The notes beneath the pieces were generated by a model. That model searched no databases. It was not told where the DNA came from and saw nothing but the letters and a program-made list of their open reading frames with translations. The position numbers and the translations under genes were made by a program. Positions 16,855 through 26,637 of a stretch of 64,000 bases of DNA are shown piece after piece (position 1 is the stretch's first letter; each line of letters starts with the position of its first letter). The DNA comes from Phormidesmis sp963789215 (GTDB taxonomy: Bacteria > Cyanobacteriota > Cyanobacteriia > Phormidesmidales > Phormidesmidaceae), in contig CAWBJY010000002.1 in assembly GCA_963789215.1 (NCBI GenBank), positions 496,001 through 560,000 of the forward strand. Direction: 5' to 3'.

Positions 16855-18051
16855 ATGAAAAATATTCATCTCTTTACCAGCATCACCGCAAACTATATTC
16901 CAAAGGCAAGGGTGCTGGCGAAGTCGCTCAAAAGATTGCATCCTGACTTTCAGTTTCACTTAGTCTTAAGCGACCATTTGCCGGAAGGATTTTCGCTTGA
17001 AAAGGAACCCTTCGACAACATTATTTTAATTCAAGATCTGCCGATTCCAGATCTTGAGTCCTGGATGTTTATGCATACGCTTGTAGAGATGTGCACAGGT
17101 GTTAAAGGCGTTGCATTCGACTTTATTTTCGAGCGGTTCAACGCCGATAAAGTCTTTTATTTTGATCCAGATATTGTCATTTTCTCAAAGCTCGATTTTC
17201 TTTTAGAAAAGCTAGATAGAGCTAGCATCTTGCTAACGCCGCATCAAACAGTGCCAGATAAGTTACCTGAAGCGATTGTAGATAACGAGATTTGCAGCCT
17301 AAAGCATGGCGTATACAATCTCGGGTTTTTAGGCGTGAGCAATACTGAGAGCGGTCGTCGTTTTGTTCGATGGTGGGCCGAAAGACTTTATCTATTTTGC
17401 TACGACGATAAGGTGTCGGGGCTATTTACTGACCAGCGTTGGATTGACTTAGCGCCCGCTTTCTTTGACGACGTTGAGGTTGTGCGCGAGCCAAACTGTA
17501 ACGTCTCAACTTGGAACTTGAGTAACCGGGTTGCTAGCGGAAGTGTAGAGACTGGAGTATTCATAAATGATATGCCGCTATGCTTCTATCATTTTTCTGG
17601 GTTCGACAGCGGCAGCCAAAAGATTATGCTGAAGAAATATGGATCTCATAGCCCTGTTCTATTTGACTTAAGAGATCAATACATTAAAGACTGCGAGGCA
17701 GAAGGTCAGCAGACATTTGGAAAAATCGCATGTGTCTACTCTTCTTTTGAAGATGGTACGCCGATTGCTCGCAAGCAAAGGATTGTATATAGAGACCGCC
17801 AGGATCTACAGAAGGCGTTTCCCAATCCTTTTGCAACTAACTCTGGAGGCAAGAGCTACAAGCAGTGGTGCGAAGGTGCAGACTATGCCGCGAGCATCAC
17901 TATTTCTGACACAAACTCAGTAGATGTTCTCAAGGCGGAGCTAATGCGCGCGCATGGCGAGTTAAATTACATTAAACACTCTAGGACATGGCGAGTTGTT
18001 CAGAAGCTTAGGCGCTCTTTGGGTAGAAGCGTGATGCGCTATACGGGATAA
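16855..18051 (+). CDS. Glycosyltransferase (GT-A fold, GT8-like)
   Basis: 398 residues starting MKNIHLFTSITANYIPKARVLAKSLKRLHPDF, the usual opening of GT8-like enzymes. A D-x-D metal motif appears in VFYFDPDIVIFSKLD (about 99-113). FTDQRWIDLAPAFFDDV and FYHFSGFD are shared with cyanobacterial family members of unknown acceptor. The C-terminal tail (HGELNYIKHSRTWRVVQKLR) recurs in polysaccharide-locus transferases. It lies 48 bp after the methyltransferase gene. The donor sugar cannot be read from the sequence. Confidence 0.85.
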   Translation: MKNIHLFTSITANYIPKARVLAKSLKRLHPDFQFHLVLSDHLPEGFSLEKEPFDNIILIQDLPIPDLESWMFMHTLVEMCTGVKGVAFDFIFERFNADKVFYFDPDIVIFSKLDFLLEKLDRASILLTPHQTVPDKLPEAIVDNEICSLKHGVYNLGFLGVSNTESGRRFVRWWAERLYLFCYDDKVSGLFTDQRWIDLAPAFFDDVEVVREPNCNVSTWNLSNRVASGSVETGVFINDMPLCFYHFSGFDSGSQKIMLKKYGSHSPVLFDLRDQYIKDCEAEGQQTFGKIACVYSSFEDGTPIARKQRIVYRDRQDLQKAFPNPFATNSGGKSYKQWCEGADYAASITISDTNSVDVLKAELMRAHGELNYIKHSRTWRVVQKLRRSLGRSVMRYTG

Positions 18052-18378
18052 GCTTTGCAGACACTACTTTTAATCGGCCTAGTGTGAAAAGTCATATGCA
18101 GAGGAAACTAAGGATTCATCTATGTGACTGAGCGTAAAAAATGGCTTTGTACTATAAATAAGCAGTGGACACACAGTATGAACGTTCGCGAGAATAGCAA
18201 GCGAAACAGTAGCCTTGAGTGCGCTTATTGAGCAGCTTTAGTGGACTAGATAAACTACTTCACTAGGATATTTTATAGCTAACGTCAGGACTTAAACGGT
18301 CTATCTGCTCCTACCAATCAGCGTTACTGCGATCGCGCTGCTTTTGTTACGTGTTACTTTTTTAGCGATCGCTATAAC
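18052..18378. other. Intergenic region, 327 bp
   Basis: No ORF or RNA gene recognised. It contains two HIP1 octamers near 18330 and 18365 just before the next glycosyltransferase gene. No clear terminator follows the GT8-like gene. Confidence 0.55.
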
Positions 18379-20062
18379 ATGACAGTTATTATGGCTGGCT
18401 CAACTCACCACTCGACGAACACGCTTCACATAATGCACAGCTGGGGTGGCGGTTTAAAGCGGTGGGTAGATGACTTTTGTAAGTACGACAAAACCTCTAG
18501 AAACTTTCAGCTACAGTCAATTGGGCAGATCGGGACACCCGGTCAAGAGCTTCATTTTTTCTCGGTATCTTCTGAAGGAGCGCTACAGCTGTTAAAGCGA
18601 TGGCGATTTCGTAACCCTATTACTTCGACGAGCGTATATAGAGTTGAGTATCAGCTAATTCTAGAAGAAATCTATAGCGAGTATCAGATAACAGCTGTTA
18701 TAGTTTCTTCTTTTATTGGCCATTCGCTTGATGTTTTGAGCTTTGGAGACGTGCAGAAGCTGGTTGTCTGCCACGACTATTATCCTTTTTGCCCTGCTAT
18801 CAACATACATTTCGGCGATGTCTGCTCTAGCTGTAGCGGCAGTCTGTTAAAGAAATGCTTTAAGGATAATAGCTTTAATCGCTTTTCTCCCACTTGCAGG
18901 CGCAGAAGAATGGGTTCATATCCGACAGAGCTACATCGATTTAGTCGTCAGTACTCGCGTTCCACTCGTTATTCCGACTGCTTCAGTCAAACATCATTTG
19001 GTGCAGTTAGCACCTGCGCTAAGCGGCGCTAACTTTGTAGAAATTCCCCACGGCGTTGAGGTCATGAAACCGCTCAAAGACGCTCGTCATCTGCTCAAAG
19101 AAACGGCCCACGTGTCTGAAATTAGCGCCTATGCTTCGATGGCAACGACTTCTGCATGCGAAAAAACAGCCTCTCTGCCTGAGGAAGCAATTAATAGTTC
19201 CTATCGCCAAGCACTTTCTCGAAAGCCTCGAATAGTTGTGCTAGGTTCTCTATCTTTGCAAAAAGGACTCGATTTGTTCAAGGACATTTACGAGCAGCTT
19301 ACTCAGTTTAGCGATGTTTATCTAGTAGGCTGCGGGGAAAGCGGTGAGATGTTTTCTCGTAAAGCCGGGATGCATATTGTTAAAGAGTATTTGCGTGATG
19401 ATTTGCCAAGAATATTAAGTGAAATTGCGCCTGATGTGGCACTATTGCTATCGACTTGGCCAGAGACCTATAGCTACACGCTAAGCGAGCTGTCTATGCT
19501 TCAAGTTCCTGTCGTTGCTACTAATCTGGGGAGCTTTGCAGATAGAATCCGAGATGGCTACAACGGCTTTTTGGTAGAGCCTTCTAGCGCTAAGGTGCTG
19601 GAGAAGATGAAGAATCTTTTGGAGGGCGACGCTTTTGAGCTTGAGCGCGTCGCTTCTGCTGTCGGAGCAATGCACTTTCCAACAGTTGAGAGCATGATAA
19701 ATGACTATCATGACTTGTCTGAAGCATCTGTTACCCAGATGCAGAAGCCTCAAAATTCACTGGCGATCGCTGCATCTTTTGACGATGACATTGAACAAAT
19801 TCGGATGAAAAACTTCTATCTCTTGCGTGAGTCTGTTCTACTATCCAGGCAAATTCAAATAGATTCGTACACAGAAAGCAGCGAGCCTTTGGCCCAAGAA
19901 CTGTCAGTTCTGATATCTCCTACTAGAGTTCCTTTGACCGCTAAGTTTCCCATCCTACGGATGATAAAGCACAGATTTCCCGAGACCTGGAACCGTACAA
20001 AGACAAAGTTAATTCAGCTATATTTTCTTAGAAACAGAGACTCCCGCAGACGAAGAAATTGA
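18379..20062 (+). pseudogene. Glycosyltransferase (GT4-like), +1 frameshift
   Basis: Two overlapping frames make one protein of about 560 residues. The first frame (HSWGGGLKRWVDDFC to CSSCSGSLLKKCFKDNSFNRF) runs out of sense near 18885-18895. The second continues as PLAGAEEWVHIRQSYIDLV, VPLVIPTASVKHH and then the GT4-type C-terminal domain, with RKPRIVVLGSLSLQKGLDLF, STWPETYSYTLSELSMLQVP and GYNGFLVEP. Removing one base from TCTCCCA near 18890 restores the frame. It is the last gene of the polysaccharide region. It may be a real null allele or a base-call error. A separate downstream protein starting near 18998 would lack the N-terminal domain. Confidence 0.8.
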
Positions 20063-20111
20063 CGGTGCCTTTTAGAACGCAATCGGTCTTTGCCTCTGCT
20101 TTGCGACGGAT

Positions 20112-20975
20112 CTATTTTCTAAGACTAAGCGCTAGCCCGCGAGTAATATTAGCCATCTTATCAACATCTAGCGTTGCGATTCGATCGGAGGCTTTGTGAT
20201 AGTGAGGATTTCTTAGATCTGCGGTATCAGTGACGAGAATAGCTGGGTAGCCGCTGTCCCAGAAGGGAGCGTGGTCGCTGCGGCGAGTCGCTGGGAGCTG
20301 AGTTGCCTTGTTTGATTACCGGGAGCCATTGGCAAGGAACTCCTGATTTTTTAAGCTGGCGTTTGAGGTCGAGTCATCTTTGGGAATGGTCGAGGCGTTG
20401 CCGATGAGGGCGATGAAGTTACCGGTATCTGGGTAGAGGCGGCTGAGCGCAGGAAGTGGATATTTTTGCGATCGCGCCTCATCCGAAAAATAACCCAACA
20501 TCTCCAAAGACAGCATTAAATGCAAAGGTCGCCCTTCAGCCTTCCACGCTCGCGCACAGGTCGTGCTCCCGACGAGTCCATATTCTTCTAAATCGAAAGC
20601 GACTAAATGAACAGACCGGCGAGGCTGGGCGTGCGCCAATAGTTCTGCGAGTACTAATAGAACCGCCAGACCGCTGGTATTGTCGTCCGCACCGGGCGAG
20701 CCGGGCACCGTGTCGTAATGTGCGCCTACTAAAATGGGTGCAAGCTGAGGTTGACTTCCTAGAACCGTCAGACTCCAGTTGAAGTGCTCTTGTCCTTGAG
20801 CAAAAAAGCTTTGAGCGCTTACCTGGCCCCAGCACCCTAGCTCCTCTTGGATATACTGCTGTGCGAGCTGATGTTTGGCTTTGCCCAGGTAGGGATCTCT
20901 AGGGCCGATGAGCGATCGCAAATGGCTTTCTAGCCGCGCTGAAATTTCCGAAATTGACTTTGCCGATGTCACCAC
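20112..20975 (-). pseudogene. M28-family aminopeptidase, two frameshifts
   Basis: The intact first part has metal-binding HYDTVPGSPGADDN, DLEEYGLVGS and LSLEMLGYFSD, typical of zinc peptidase family M28. The frame is lost after IPKDDS (near 20366-20374, like a missing base). The second frame gives DLKRQLKKSGVPCQWLPVIKQGN, and near 20301 an extra base moves to a third frame. That frame ends SDHAPFWDSGYPAILVTDTA, LRNPHYHKASD and RGLALSLRK, then stop at 20112. The third frame carries the last conserved His/Asp motifs, so loss of frame would abolish activity. The restored length of about 285 residues is normal for the family. Confidence 0.85.
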
Positions 20976-21025
20976 ACGCGCCTTTGTGTACGATTTCCCT
21001 ATCTACATGTTTACAGTAACCAGGC

Positions 21026-22000
21026 ATGGGCGACGTGAAAATAGGTGAGCACAAGCGGAAGACGCCAAACGATATGTCTAAGAAGAAGATTGGTCGGCCG
21101 TTAAATGATCTGACGAGCACGAGTTCTACCCGCTATCATGGTCGGCTCTCTAAGGTTCGTATTCACATCGAGGACGGTCGATTTCATATTTTAGGGTTGG
21201 GCGCCTGGCATGCCTATTGGCGCGATCCTTATTACCTAATGCTGACGGTTCCTTGGCAGGGGTTCTTTGCGATTACGGTGGGGTCTTATGTGCTGGCAAA
21301 TGCGATCGCTGCTTTTCTCTTTTATCTGGGTGGGCCAGAGACGATTCTCAACTCGGATGGCTCATTCTTGAATGCCTTTTTCTTTAGCGTGCAGACGTCT
21401 GCCTCTATTGGCTATGGCGCGATGACGCCGGGAACCGTTTATGGCAATGCGCTGGTGGCCTTGGAGGCGATTGTTTCTATTTTGGGCATTTCGGTGCTTA
21501 CGGGGCTATCCTATGCCCGATTTGCTCGGCCAACGGCTCAGGTGTTATTTAGCCGGGTGGCTGTAGTTGCCCCGTTCAACGGCACGCCAACGCTGATGTT
21601 TCGAGCGGCCAATGAGCGACGCAATCAGATTGTGGAGGCGAAAATGCGGGTTCACCTGACGCTAGATGAGCACAGCGATGGGCGGATGATGCGACGGTTT
21701 TATGAAATGAATTTGCTGCGCGATCGCAATCCCAGCTTTTTTCTTACCTGGACAGCGCTACATCCTATTGACGAAAACAGTCCCCTCTATGGCCTTACTC
21801 ACAAGGATTTGGTGCGCACGAGCGCTGCTTTGCTGGTGTCTTTGAGCGGAATCGATCAGACGGTGAATCAGGCGATTCATACTCGGCACAATTACTATGC
21901 AGGCGACTTGAGATGGAATCAGAACTTTAAAGACATTCTCTACGAGCTAGAAGATGGCGATCGCTACATTGATTTCGCCGACTTCCACGAGGTGGAATAG
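21026..22000 (+). CDS. Inward-rectifier-type potassium channel (KirBac-like)
   Basis: 324 residues. Two transmembrane helices (about 78-105 and 145-170) flank a pore loop with selectivity filter SIGYG (127-131) in QTSASIGYGAMTPGTVYGN. The C-terminal beta-rich cytoplasmic domain contains the Kir signatures PTLMFRAANERRNQI, FFLTWTALHPIDENSPLYG and HNYYAGDLRWNQNFKDI. It should conduct K+ through the inner membrane as a tetramer. The start at 21026 gives a 50-residue N-terminal extension, and ATG 21074 is an alternative. It is divergent from the M28 peptidase. Confidence 0.92.
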   Translation: MGDVKIGEHKRKTPNDMSKKKIGRPLNDLTSTSSTRYHGRLSKVRIHIEDGRFHILGLGAWHAYWRDPYYLMLTVPWQGFFAITVGSYVLANAIAAFLFYLGGPETILNSDGSFLNAFFFSVQTSASIGYGAMTPGTVYGNALVALEAIVSILGISVLTGLSYARFARPTAQVLFSRVAVVAPFNGTPTLMFRAANERRNQIVEAKMRVHLTLDEHSDGRMMRRFYEMNLLRDRNPSFFLTWTALHPIDENSPLYGLTHKDLVRTSAALLVSLSGIDQTVNQAIHTRHNYYAGDLRWNQNFKDILYELEDGDRYIDFADFHEVE

Positions 22001-22001
22001 A

Positions 22002-22030
22002 TTAAATCGAACGAGGTTAAATCGAACGAG
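22002..22030. repeat. 15-nt tandem repeat after the K+ channel gene
   Basis: TTAAATCGAACGAG occurs at 22002-22015 and again at 22017-22030 (period 15), followed by a partial third copy. It begins two bases past the channel stop codon. Confidence 0.85.
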
Positions 22031-22078
22031 TTAAAACTGATTTACCTGAACTGAGCGCTGCATAAAATCAAAACCTGA

Positions 22079-22390
22079 ATGCTTCAACTTAGACCCACTT
22101 GCGAACACTGCAACCAAGCCTTGCTGCCAGACTCTATCGAAGCTTTAATTTGCTCCTACGAATGCACGTTTTGCACTACCTGCGTGGACAACGTATTAGG
22201 CCACAACATTTGTCCGAACTGTGGCGGTGGTTTTGTGCCTAGACCGGTTAGACCTGCCAAAAATTGGAAAGGCGATAACTATCTTGGCAAAGACCCAGCA
22301 ATCTCTAGCATTAAGCATAAGCCTGTGGATTTATCTGCTTATGCAGAACTCGTTGCCAGAGTGAATGGGGTGCCTCCAGAAAAAAGATAG
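22079..22390 (+). CDS. DUF1272 zinc-binding protein
   Basis: 103 residues. It opens MLQLRPTCEHCNQALLPDS and has paired cysteine motifs (CEHC, CTFCTTC, CPNC) that probably bind zinc. It matches the DUF1272 pattern (ICS.ECTFC..C followed by CPNCGG and RRP). Function is unknown. The extension beyond the zinc module (about 65-103) is polar. It is a short stand-alone gene between the channel gene and a convergent DUF4336 gene. Confidence 0.88.
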   Translation: MLQLRPTCEHCNQALLPDSIEALICSYECTFCTTCVDNVLGHNICPNCGGGFVPRPVRPAKNWKGDNYLGKDPAISSIKHKPVDLSAYAELVARVNGVPPEKR

Positions 22391-22425
22391 CCTTTGAACG
22401 ATTGGGCTTATTTTGGGGCTTATTT

Positions 22426-23688
22426 TTACTTTTTGGGCGGCGAAAGCACTTTTTTTTCTATCCGTTCATTGATTTGGCGCAGCGTATTTAAGTCCGGCAT
22501 GGGTACATCGTGCTCATAGCCTGACCAGTTCTGTGGGCTGGGCTTCTCTAAAAAGTTAAAGGCTTGCCGAAAATCAGCAGGGGTTGCCTTGACCGGGGCG
22601 CTGAAGTGACAGGGAATAATCTGCTGAAAATCCCATTGGGCAATTTTGTCTGCCCAAGCGAGTACCGCCTCTGGCCCCCGGTTGAAGATCAGCGTTTGTA
22701 GAATAGGCGCGATCAGGAGCTGCCCGTCTCGTCTGAGCTGCTCGAAGGATTCATACCATCCAGGTTGCCAGTCGAAGGGGTAGAGTCCGAAGTAGTTCTT
22801 TTTGGAGCGGTCGGGAGATTTTGCCGCGTTTTTTAGTACGCGCTTTAGCGTCGGGACATCTAGCTTTTGAGGCTGGAAGTAAAAGGTGAAGAGTGCGATT
22901 CTAGCCCAACCCTTGAGTCGATTTTCGGGCGTGTCTATGAGCGGATCTTGGGCGCTGTCTCTGGCGTGGAAGATGAGCGGGAAGGGGTCTTGCTGGACGA
23001 CGACGGGCGGTTCTAGCGGGATGGAAAGAATTGTGTCGATGGCGAGGAGCGATCGCGTCTCTCGATGGAAAAAGGCCACCTCTGTATAAGGCTTAACGCT
23101 TAGCTCAATGGGCCCGACAATGGCATAGTCGAACTCGTCGAAAAAGGGCGTTTGGCTCGCATCGTAGGGTAGAACGTGGGTGCGTTTGGCCGGAAAGCCC
23201 AACCAGCTCATTGGCAAATCGAGTGGAAAACTCCACTGGTTGGGCGCGACGTATACCTGCGACTTTTGAAACTTTTGCGCAAAAGGCCCAGCGAAATACT
23301 TATGCTCTACGCCAGTTACCGTTGGCAGCACGACGTACTTCACTTCGCCATGCTCGGCCTCTAGTTCGCGCATCATCTGTAGACACTCGCGAGTAGGCGC
23401 TACTGGAGAAAAGGCCATTAGTCCGCCTTTTGCCAGCTTTATCACCGTCATGCGAATTGGCACAATTACATAAAAAATGCCCTGCACTTGCTCAAATAGC
23501 CAGAGCTTGCCGGGGATAATCTCTCGCTTGAGGGTACGCCGATGTCCGTAGGGATAAATAGGGACAATAGGCCAAAGCGGCCAAGCCCGATCACTTGGTT
23601 TGGCTACCGTCAGACTTTTTGGCGCTGAGCTATGGGGCGTACGGCTACTCAATCGAACCCTTTCCTGACGACACAACAGACACAACAT
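22426..23688 (-). CDS. DUF4336 protein (large form)
   Basis: 420 residues. The start region contains WPLWPIVPIYPYGHRRTLKR, then the family's metallo-beta-lactamase-like opening (IIPGKLWLFEQVQGIFYVIVPIRMTVIKL). Later conserved blocks are VVLPTVTGVEHKYFAGPFA and QIIPCHFSAP. DUF4336 proteins resemble the metallo-beta-lactamase fold but lack the full HxHxDH set, and no biochemical role is established. A smaller paralogue lies at 42610-43320. The N-terminal 25 residues are poorly conserved in look, so a later start is possible. Confidence 0.85.
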   Translation of the reverse strand: MLCLLCRQERVRLSSRTPHSSAPKSLTVAKPSDRAWPLWPIVPIYPYGHRRTLKREIIPGKLWLFEQVQGIFYVIVPIRMTVIKLAKGGLMAFSPVAPTRECLQMMRELEAEHGEVKYVVLPTVTGVEHKYFAGPFAQKFQKSQVYVAPNQWSFPLDLPMSWLGFPAKRTHVLPYDASQTPFFDEFDYAIVGPIELSVKPYTEVAFFHRETRSLLAIDTILSIPLEPPVVVQQDPFPLIFHARDSAQDPLIDTPENRLKGWARIALFTFYFQPQKLDVPTLKRVLKNAAKSPDRSKKNYFGLYPFDWQPGWYESFEQLRRDGQLLIAPILQTLIFNRGPEAVLAWADKIAQWDFQQIIPCHFSAPVKATPADFRQAFNFLEKPSPQNWSGYEHDVPMPDLNTLRQINERIEKKVLSPPKK

Positions 23689-23772
23689 AAGCGCTCTTCC
23701 GCAGAAAAGCGCTCTGTTGGTTACCTATATTAAACGGCTAGCAGCTTGAAGCCGTGTTACAAAAGAGAGATT

Positions 23773-24426
23773 CTAAGCTGTCATCAGCTCAATATTAGAA
23801 AACGAAATCTCCATGTTGGGACCGTCTTCTGTTTCTACCGTTCGCTTTTCTAGAATGGTGTAGTCGCCTACTTGCGTATAGTCGTCGGTAAAGTTGCTCA
23901 GCCCCTGCTTCTGCTCACCCGTCTTCGGGTCGTGGTACACAGAGTCGTAGGTGCGAGATAGATATCCGCTGCCCGTGTCGTAAGATCCGTGAGTGTTAAT
24001 CGTTACGACAACGCCGTGAATATGGCGATGCACCATTGTAAATTCGTTGTCTTTCACTTTATAGGCATCGCCTTCAGCTTTTCCACCTACCGCAATTTTC
24101 ATTGCGCCATCGTCAGCTTCGCCTTCAACGCTAAACGTATTCTCGCCGTGAGATTTTTCAAATGGGCGGCTAACGCGGTGAATCGCCACTTCCCAGAGCT
24201 GATTTTTGATGACTTTTTGAGCGGTTTCGTCTTCGACGCCAAAGACTTCAGCGGACAGGTCTTTGTTTACCTGCGCGGTTCCCGCAAAGGTTTCGTCGCC
24301 TAGCTTTAGCGTGACGTCCGTCTTGTAGCCTGGAAAATTCTTATCCCACGTATATCTGTTTTCGTAAGCGGCTTTAACGAGTTCGCGGGCGGAGACGCCA
24401 CGGGCGGAAACTTGAGTAGCGGTCAT
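23773..24426 (-). CDS. DUF3386 protein
   Basis: 217 residues with no signal peptide or membrane helix. The N-terminus (VSARELVKAAYENRYTWDKNFPGYKTDV) and C-terminus (VGDYTILEKRTVETEDG, EISFSNIEL) match the DUF3386 family, which is common in cyanobacteria and of unknown function. A good ribosome binding site (AAGGAGATCC on the minus strand) precedes the start. The 5' leader contains three tandem 15-nt repeats at 24469-24513. Confidence 0.9.
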   Translation of the reverse strand: MTATQVSARGVSARELVKAAYENRYTWDKNFPGYKTDVTLKLGDETFAGTAQVNKDLSAEVFGVEDETAQKVIKNQLWEVAIHRVSRPFEKSHGENTFSVEGEADDGAMKIAVGGKAEGDAYKVKDNEFTMVHRHIHGVVVTINTHGSYDTGSGYLSRTYDSVYHDPKTGEQKQGLSNFTDDYTQVGDYTILEKRTVETEDGPNMEISFSNIELMTA

Positions 24427-24468
24427 AAGGAGATCCTTTACTGTGAGATACGAGGGCTGAAAATTGTC

Positions 24469-24513
24469 GCTAGGCCAATTTCAGCTAAGCCAATTCTAGC
24501 TAGGTCAATTCCA
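24469..24513. repeat. Three tandem 15-nt repeats upstream of the DUF3386 gene
   Basis: Copies read GCTAGGCCAATTTCA, GCTAAGCCAATTCTA and GCTAGGTCAATTCCA. They are 43-87 bp upstream of the leftward DUF3386 start, within its probable promoter or leader. Confidence 0.88.
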
Positions 24514-24589
24514 GCGATATAGATTCGATCTTAGTGCAGATATCCCCATCGTGGGCACCCACTGGGAGTACGGCTTTCTGCTTAGCCTT

Positions 24590-24784
24590 TTATCCTTGTG
24601 AGCTAGTTTGAATTTGAGCTACGTTAACCTTCCACTGCACGCAGCGCCCCCATTCCTGCTGCCGAATCCAGCAGAATCGATCTAGATATCGCTCTAGTAC
24701 AAAGTCTGGTAAGTCTTTGGGCTGGTCTTTGAGCCGGATGAAGCTGCCGGGTCTGAGTGCTTGCGTTATCAAGTGAGTGTTCAT
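24590..24784 (-). CDS. Small conserved cyanobacterial protein, unknown function
   Basis: 64 residues, opening MNTHLITQALRPGSFIRLKDQPKDLP and with CWIRQQEWGRCVQWKV near the centre. The RLKDQP and WVRQQ-WG...VQWEV patterns recur in short cyanobacterial proteins I have seen annotated as hypothetical. It has no signal peptide or membrane segment. An overlapping frame at 24624-24830 is a shadow. Confidence 0.65.
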   Translation of the reverse strand: MNTHLITQALRPGSFIRLKDQPKDLPDFVLERYLDRFCWIRQQEWGRCVQWKVNVAQIQTSSQG

Positions 24785-25069
24785 CAGCGCTACCGGTAAG
24801 TTTGTGGGAAATCGTCTTGATATAGTTCACTTGTACTATTAAGCTTCAATTAAATCAAGGGCGGTTGTCTTTTCTCGTTCCGTAATTGCTCCTGTATCCC
24901 TATGATTTCCTCTATATCCCTGTAATTGCCTCTATGCTCGGCTATCTCTTACCAGAATTCATTCTGTCTTTTTATATATTTCTTTGGCTAATAAATATCC
25001 AAAGAATGATAGATGTTTGCCTTCGCTGACTTTCTTATGGTGTAGAGCTAGTAGCACCGGAGAAGATGA

Positions 25070-25537
25070 ATGGCAGGCAAACAGGAATTTCATAAAGGCG
25101 ACAAGGTTGAGTGGTCTTCTGGTTCTGGCACGGCAACGGGGGAGGTGCAAGAGCACATCACTGAGGAGACAACGGTGGATGGTACGAAGGTGTCTGCTTC
25201 GAAAGATGATCCGCGGTACTTGGTGAAAAACGATAGTACGGGCAATGTCTCGGGGCACAAGGCTGATGCGCTCTCTAAGTCTTCTGGCAGCGCTAGCTCT
25301 AGTCGTTCAAGTTCGAGTCGTTCGAATTCTTCGGATGAGTTTAAGAAAGGCGATCGCGTTAAGTGGAACACTGCGCAAGGTGAAACCACTGGCACGGTTA
25401 AAAAGAAGCTAACGTCAGAAACGGATATTGAGGGCTACACCGCTAAAGCGTCTGAGGAGGAGCCTCAGTATTTAGTAGAAAGTGAGAGCACGGGCAAAGA
25501 AGCCGCTCATAAACCTGATGCGCTAACGCACGCATAG
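25070..25537 (+). CDS. Tandem DUF2945 (HVA1/TUDOR-like) protein
   Basis: 155 residues made of two copies of one module. Copy 1 (about 5-62) has FHKGDKVEWSSGSGTATGEV and DDPRYLVKNDSTG, with HKADAL at its end. Copy 2 (about 87-155) has FKKGDRVKWNTAQGETTGTV and EEPQYLVESESTG, with HKPDAL at its end. A Ser/Arg linker joins them. DUF2945 proteins usually have one such module. The fold is SH3/TUDOR-like and the function is unsettled. An AGGAG-like site sits a few bases before the ATG. A long hairpin follows the stop. Confidence 0.9.
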   Translation: MAGKQEFHKGDKVEWSSGSGTATGEVQEHITEETTVDGTKVSASKDDPRYLVKNDSTGNVSGHKADALSKSSGSASSSRSSSSRSNSSDEFKKGDRVKWNTAQGETTGTVKKKLTSETDIEGYTAKASEEEPQYLVESESTGKEAAHKPDALTHA

Positions 25538-25543
25538 ACTAGC

Positions 25544-25591
25544 ACTGGGCCTATTACTGGGCTATACGCTGAGCCTAGTAATAGGTCCAGT
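25544..25591. terminator. 20-bp hairpin between convergent genes
   Basis: ACTGGGCCTATTACT (25544-25558) pairs with AGTAATAGGTCCAGT (25577-25591) with one G-U. The stem continues inward with GGGCT/AGCCT to an 8-nt loop. No T tract follows on either strand, so termination or RNA-stabilising roles are both possible. Confidence 0.7.
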
Positions 25592-25667
25592 ATCAAGCTT
25601 GGTGCTGTATAAGAATTGATGGTCTGACTGAGGCGATCCGTGGAGCTTACTAAATAGATGGAGCGTA

Positions 25668-26429
25668 CTAATCTTCTTTTAGCGCTGATGCGGCTAGCCG
25701 GGTAGCGTAGAACATAACGCCAACAGTCGCTAAGAGTCCGAATGCCTGAAAAGCTAACCTTTGAGGACTCTGACTTTGATCTAGCGTTAATATGCTGGCT
25801 CCGACGGTGCCAATGTAGACGTAGGTAAAGATGACGGGCAGCATTCCTAACCAGGAGAAGAAGATGTATTGCCAGAAGTCAATTTTGGTTAGGCTGAAGC
25901 CGTAGTTAAGAATGTTGGAAGGCAGTACGGGCGATAGCCGGGTAAGCAGCACGATAGTCCATCCCTTTTTGGCGAACACTCGATCTAGCTTGTGAAATCG
26001 GCTGTCTGCATTGATTACCTTTGTCAGCCATCGCCGTCCTACGGTCTGGCCGATAATAAAGCAGGCCGCAATGCTTAGCGTGTCGGCGATAGAAGCACTT
26101 AAGACGCCTTTAGTTAGGCCAAACAGGGTGCCTGCTGCCAAAATTAACACGATATTAGGAATGCCAAAGATGGCGGCCAAAATGTAGATGGCCATAAAAA
26201 CGGGGACGGCCCACTCACCCTGACTCGCTATCCACTCGTTTGCCTGCGAGATCGTGGTGGCAATGGGCAGATGGACGATAAGGGCAACTAAGCAGCTCGC
26301 GGCTGCGACGCTGGCCCATGTTCGTTTTTTACGGAGGATCAAAGTCATTTCTCGGCGTATTCCTTTGGGCGACTTTGAGCGCTGAATCTCTGGCTTTGAC
26401 TTTTCAGTTTTGACCATAGATTGGCTCAC
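25668..26429 (-). CDS. TVP38/TMEM64-family membrane protein
   Basis: 253 residues with about six hydrophobic helices. A basic cytoplasmic N-terminus (about 1-35) is followed by the VTT/SNARE-associated core, with FGIPNIVLILAAGTLFGLTKGVL, then FAKKGWTIVLLTRLSPVLPSNILNYGFSLT and FFSWLGMLPVIFTYVYIGTVG. Relatives of DedA/TMEM41 are linked to lipid scrambling or transport, but the substrate here is unknown. Convergent with the DUF2945 gene. Confidence 0.9.
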   Translation of the reverse strand: MSQSMVKTEKSKPEIQRSKSPKGIRREMTLILRKKRTWASVAAASCLVALIVHLPIATTISQANEWIASQGEWAVPVFMAIYILAAIFGIPNIVLILAAGTLFGLTKGVLSASIADTLSIAACFIIGQTVGRRWLTKVINADSRFHKLDRVFAKKGWTIVLLTRLSPVLPSNILNYGFSLTKIDFWQYIFFSWLGMLPVIFTYVYIGTVGASILTLDQSQSPQRLAFQAFGLLATVGVMFYATRLAASALKED

Positions 26430-26637
26430 GTCCGTGATAACACCCTAAAAATAGCTGCGGCAGGAGCATTATGCCACTGAGCGTAAAAGATCGCTGCTGG
26501 CAGTAGAAATCGTGATTTATGTTACAGACGTAGAAACAATTGCTTATGTGCCGTAGTAGAGGAATGAATGCGCAGAGAAGTGAAGGGCTAGAGGAATGAG
26601 GGGCTGGCGATTGGGCGGCGCGATTACAACCTGCTGA

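Noticed and set aside
11483..20975. Insertion sequence or prophage as the cause of the broken genes
   Set aside because: No transposase, terminal inverted repeats or phage genes were found. Lesions are single bases that restore cleanly.
24624..24830. A second minus-strand frame overlapping the 64-aa protein
   Set aside because: Only the 24590-24784 frame shows the conserved RLKDQP and RQQEWG motifs.
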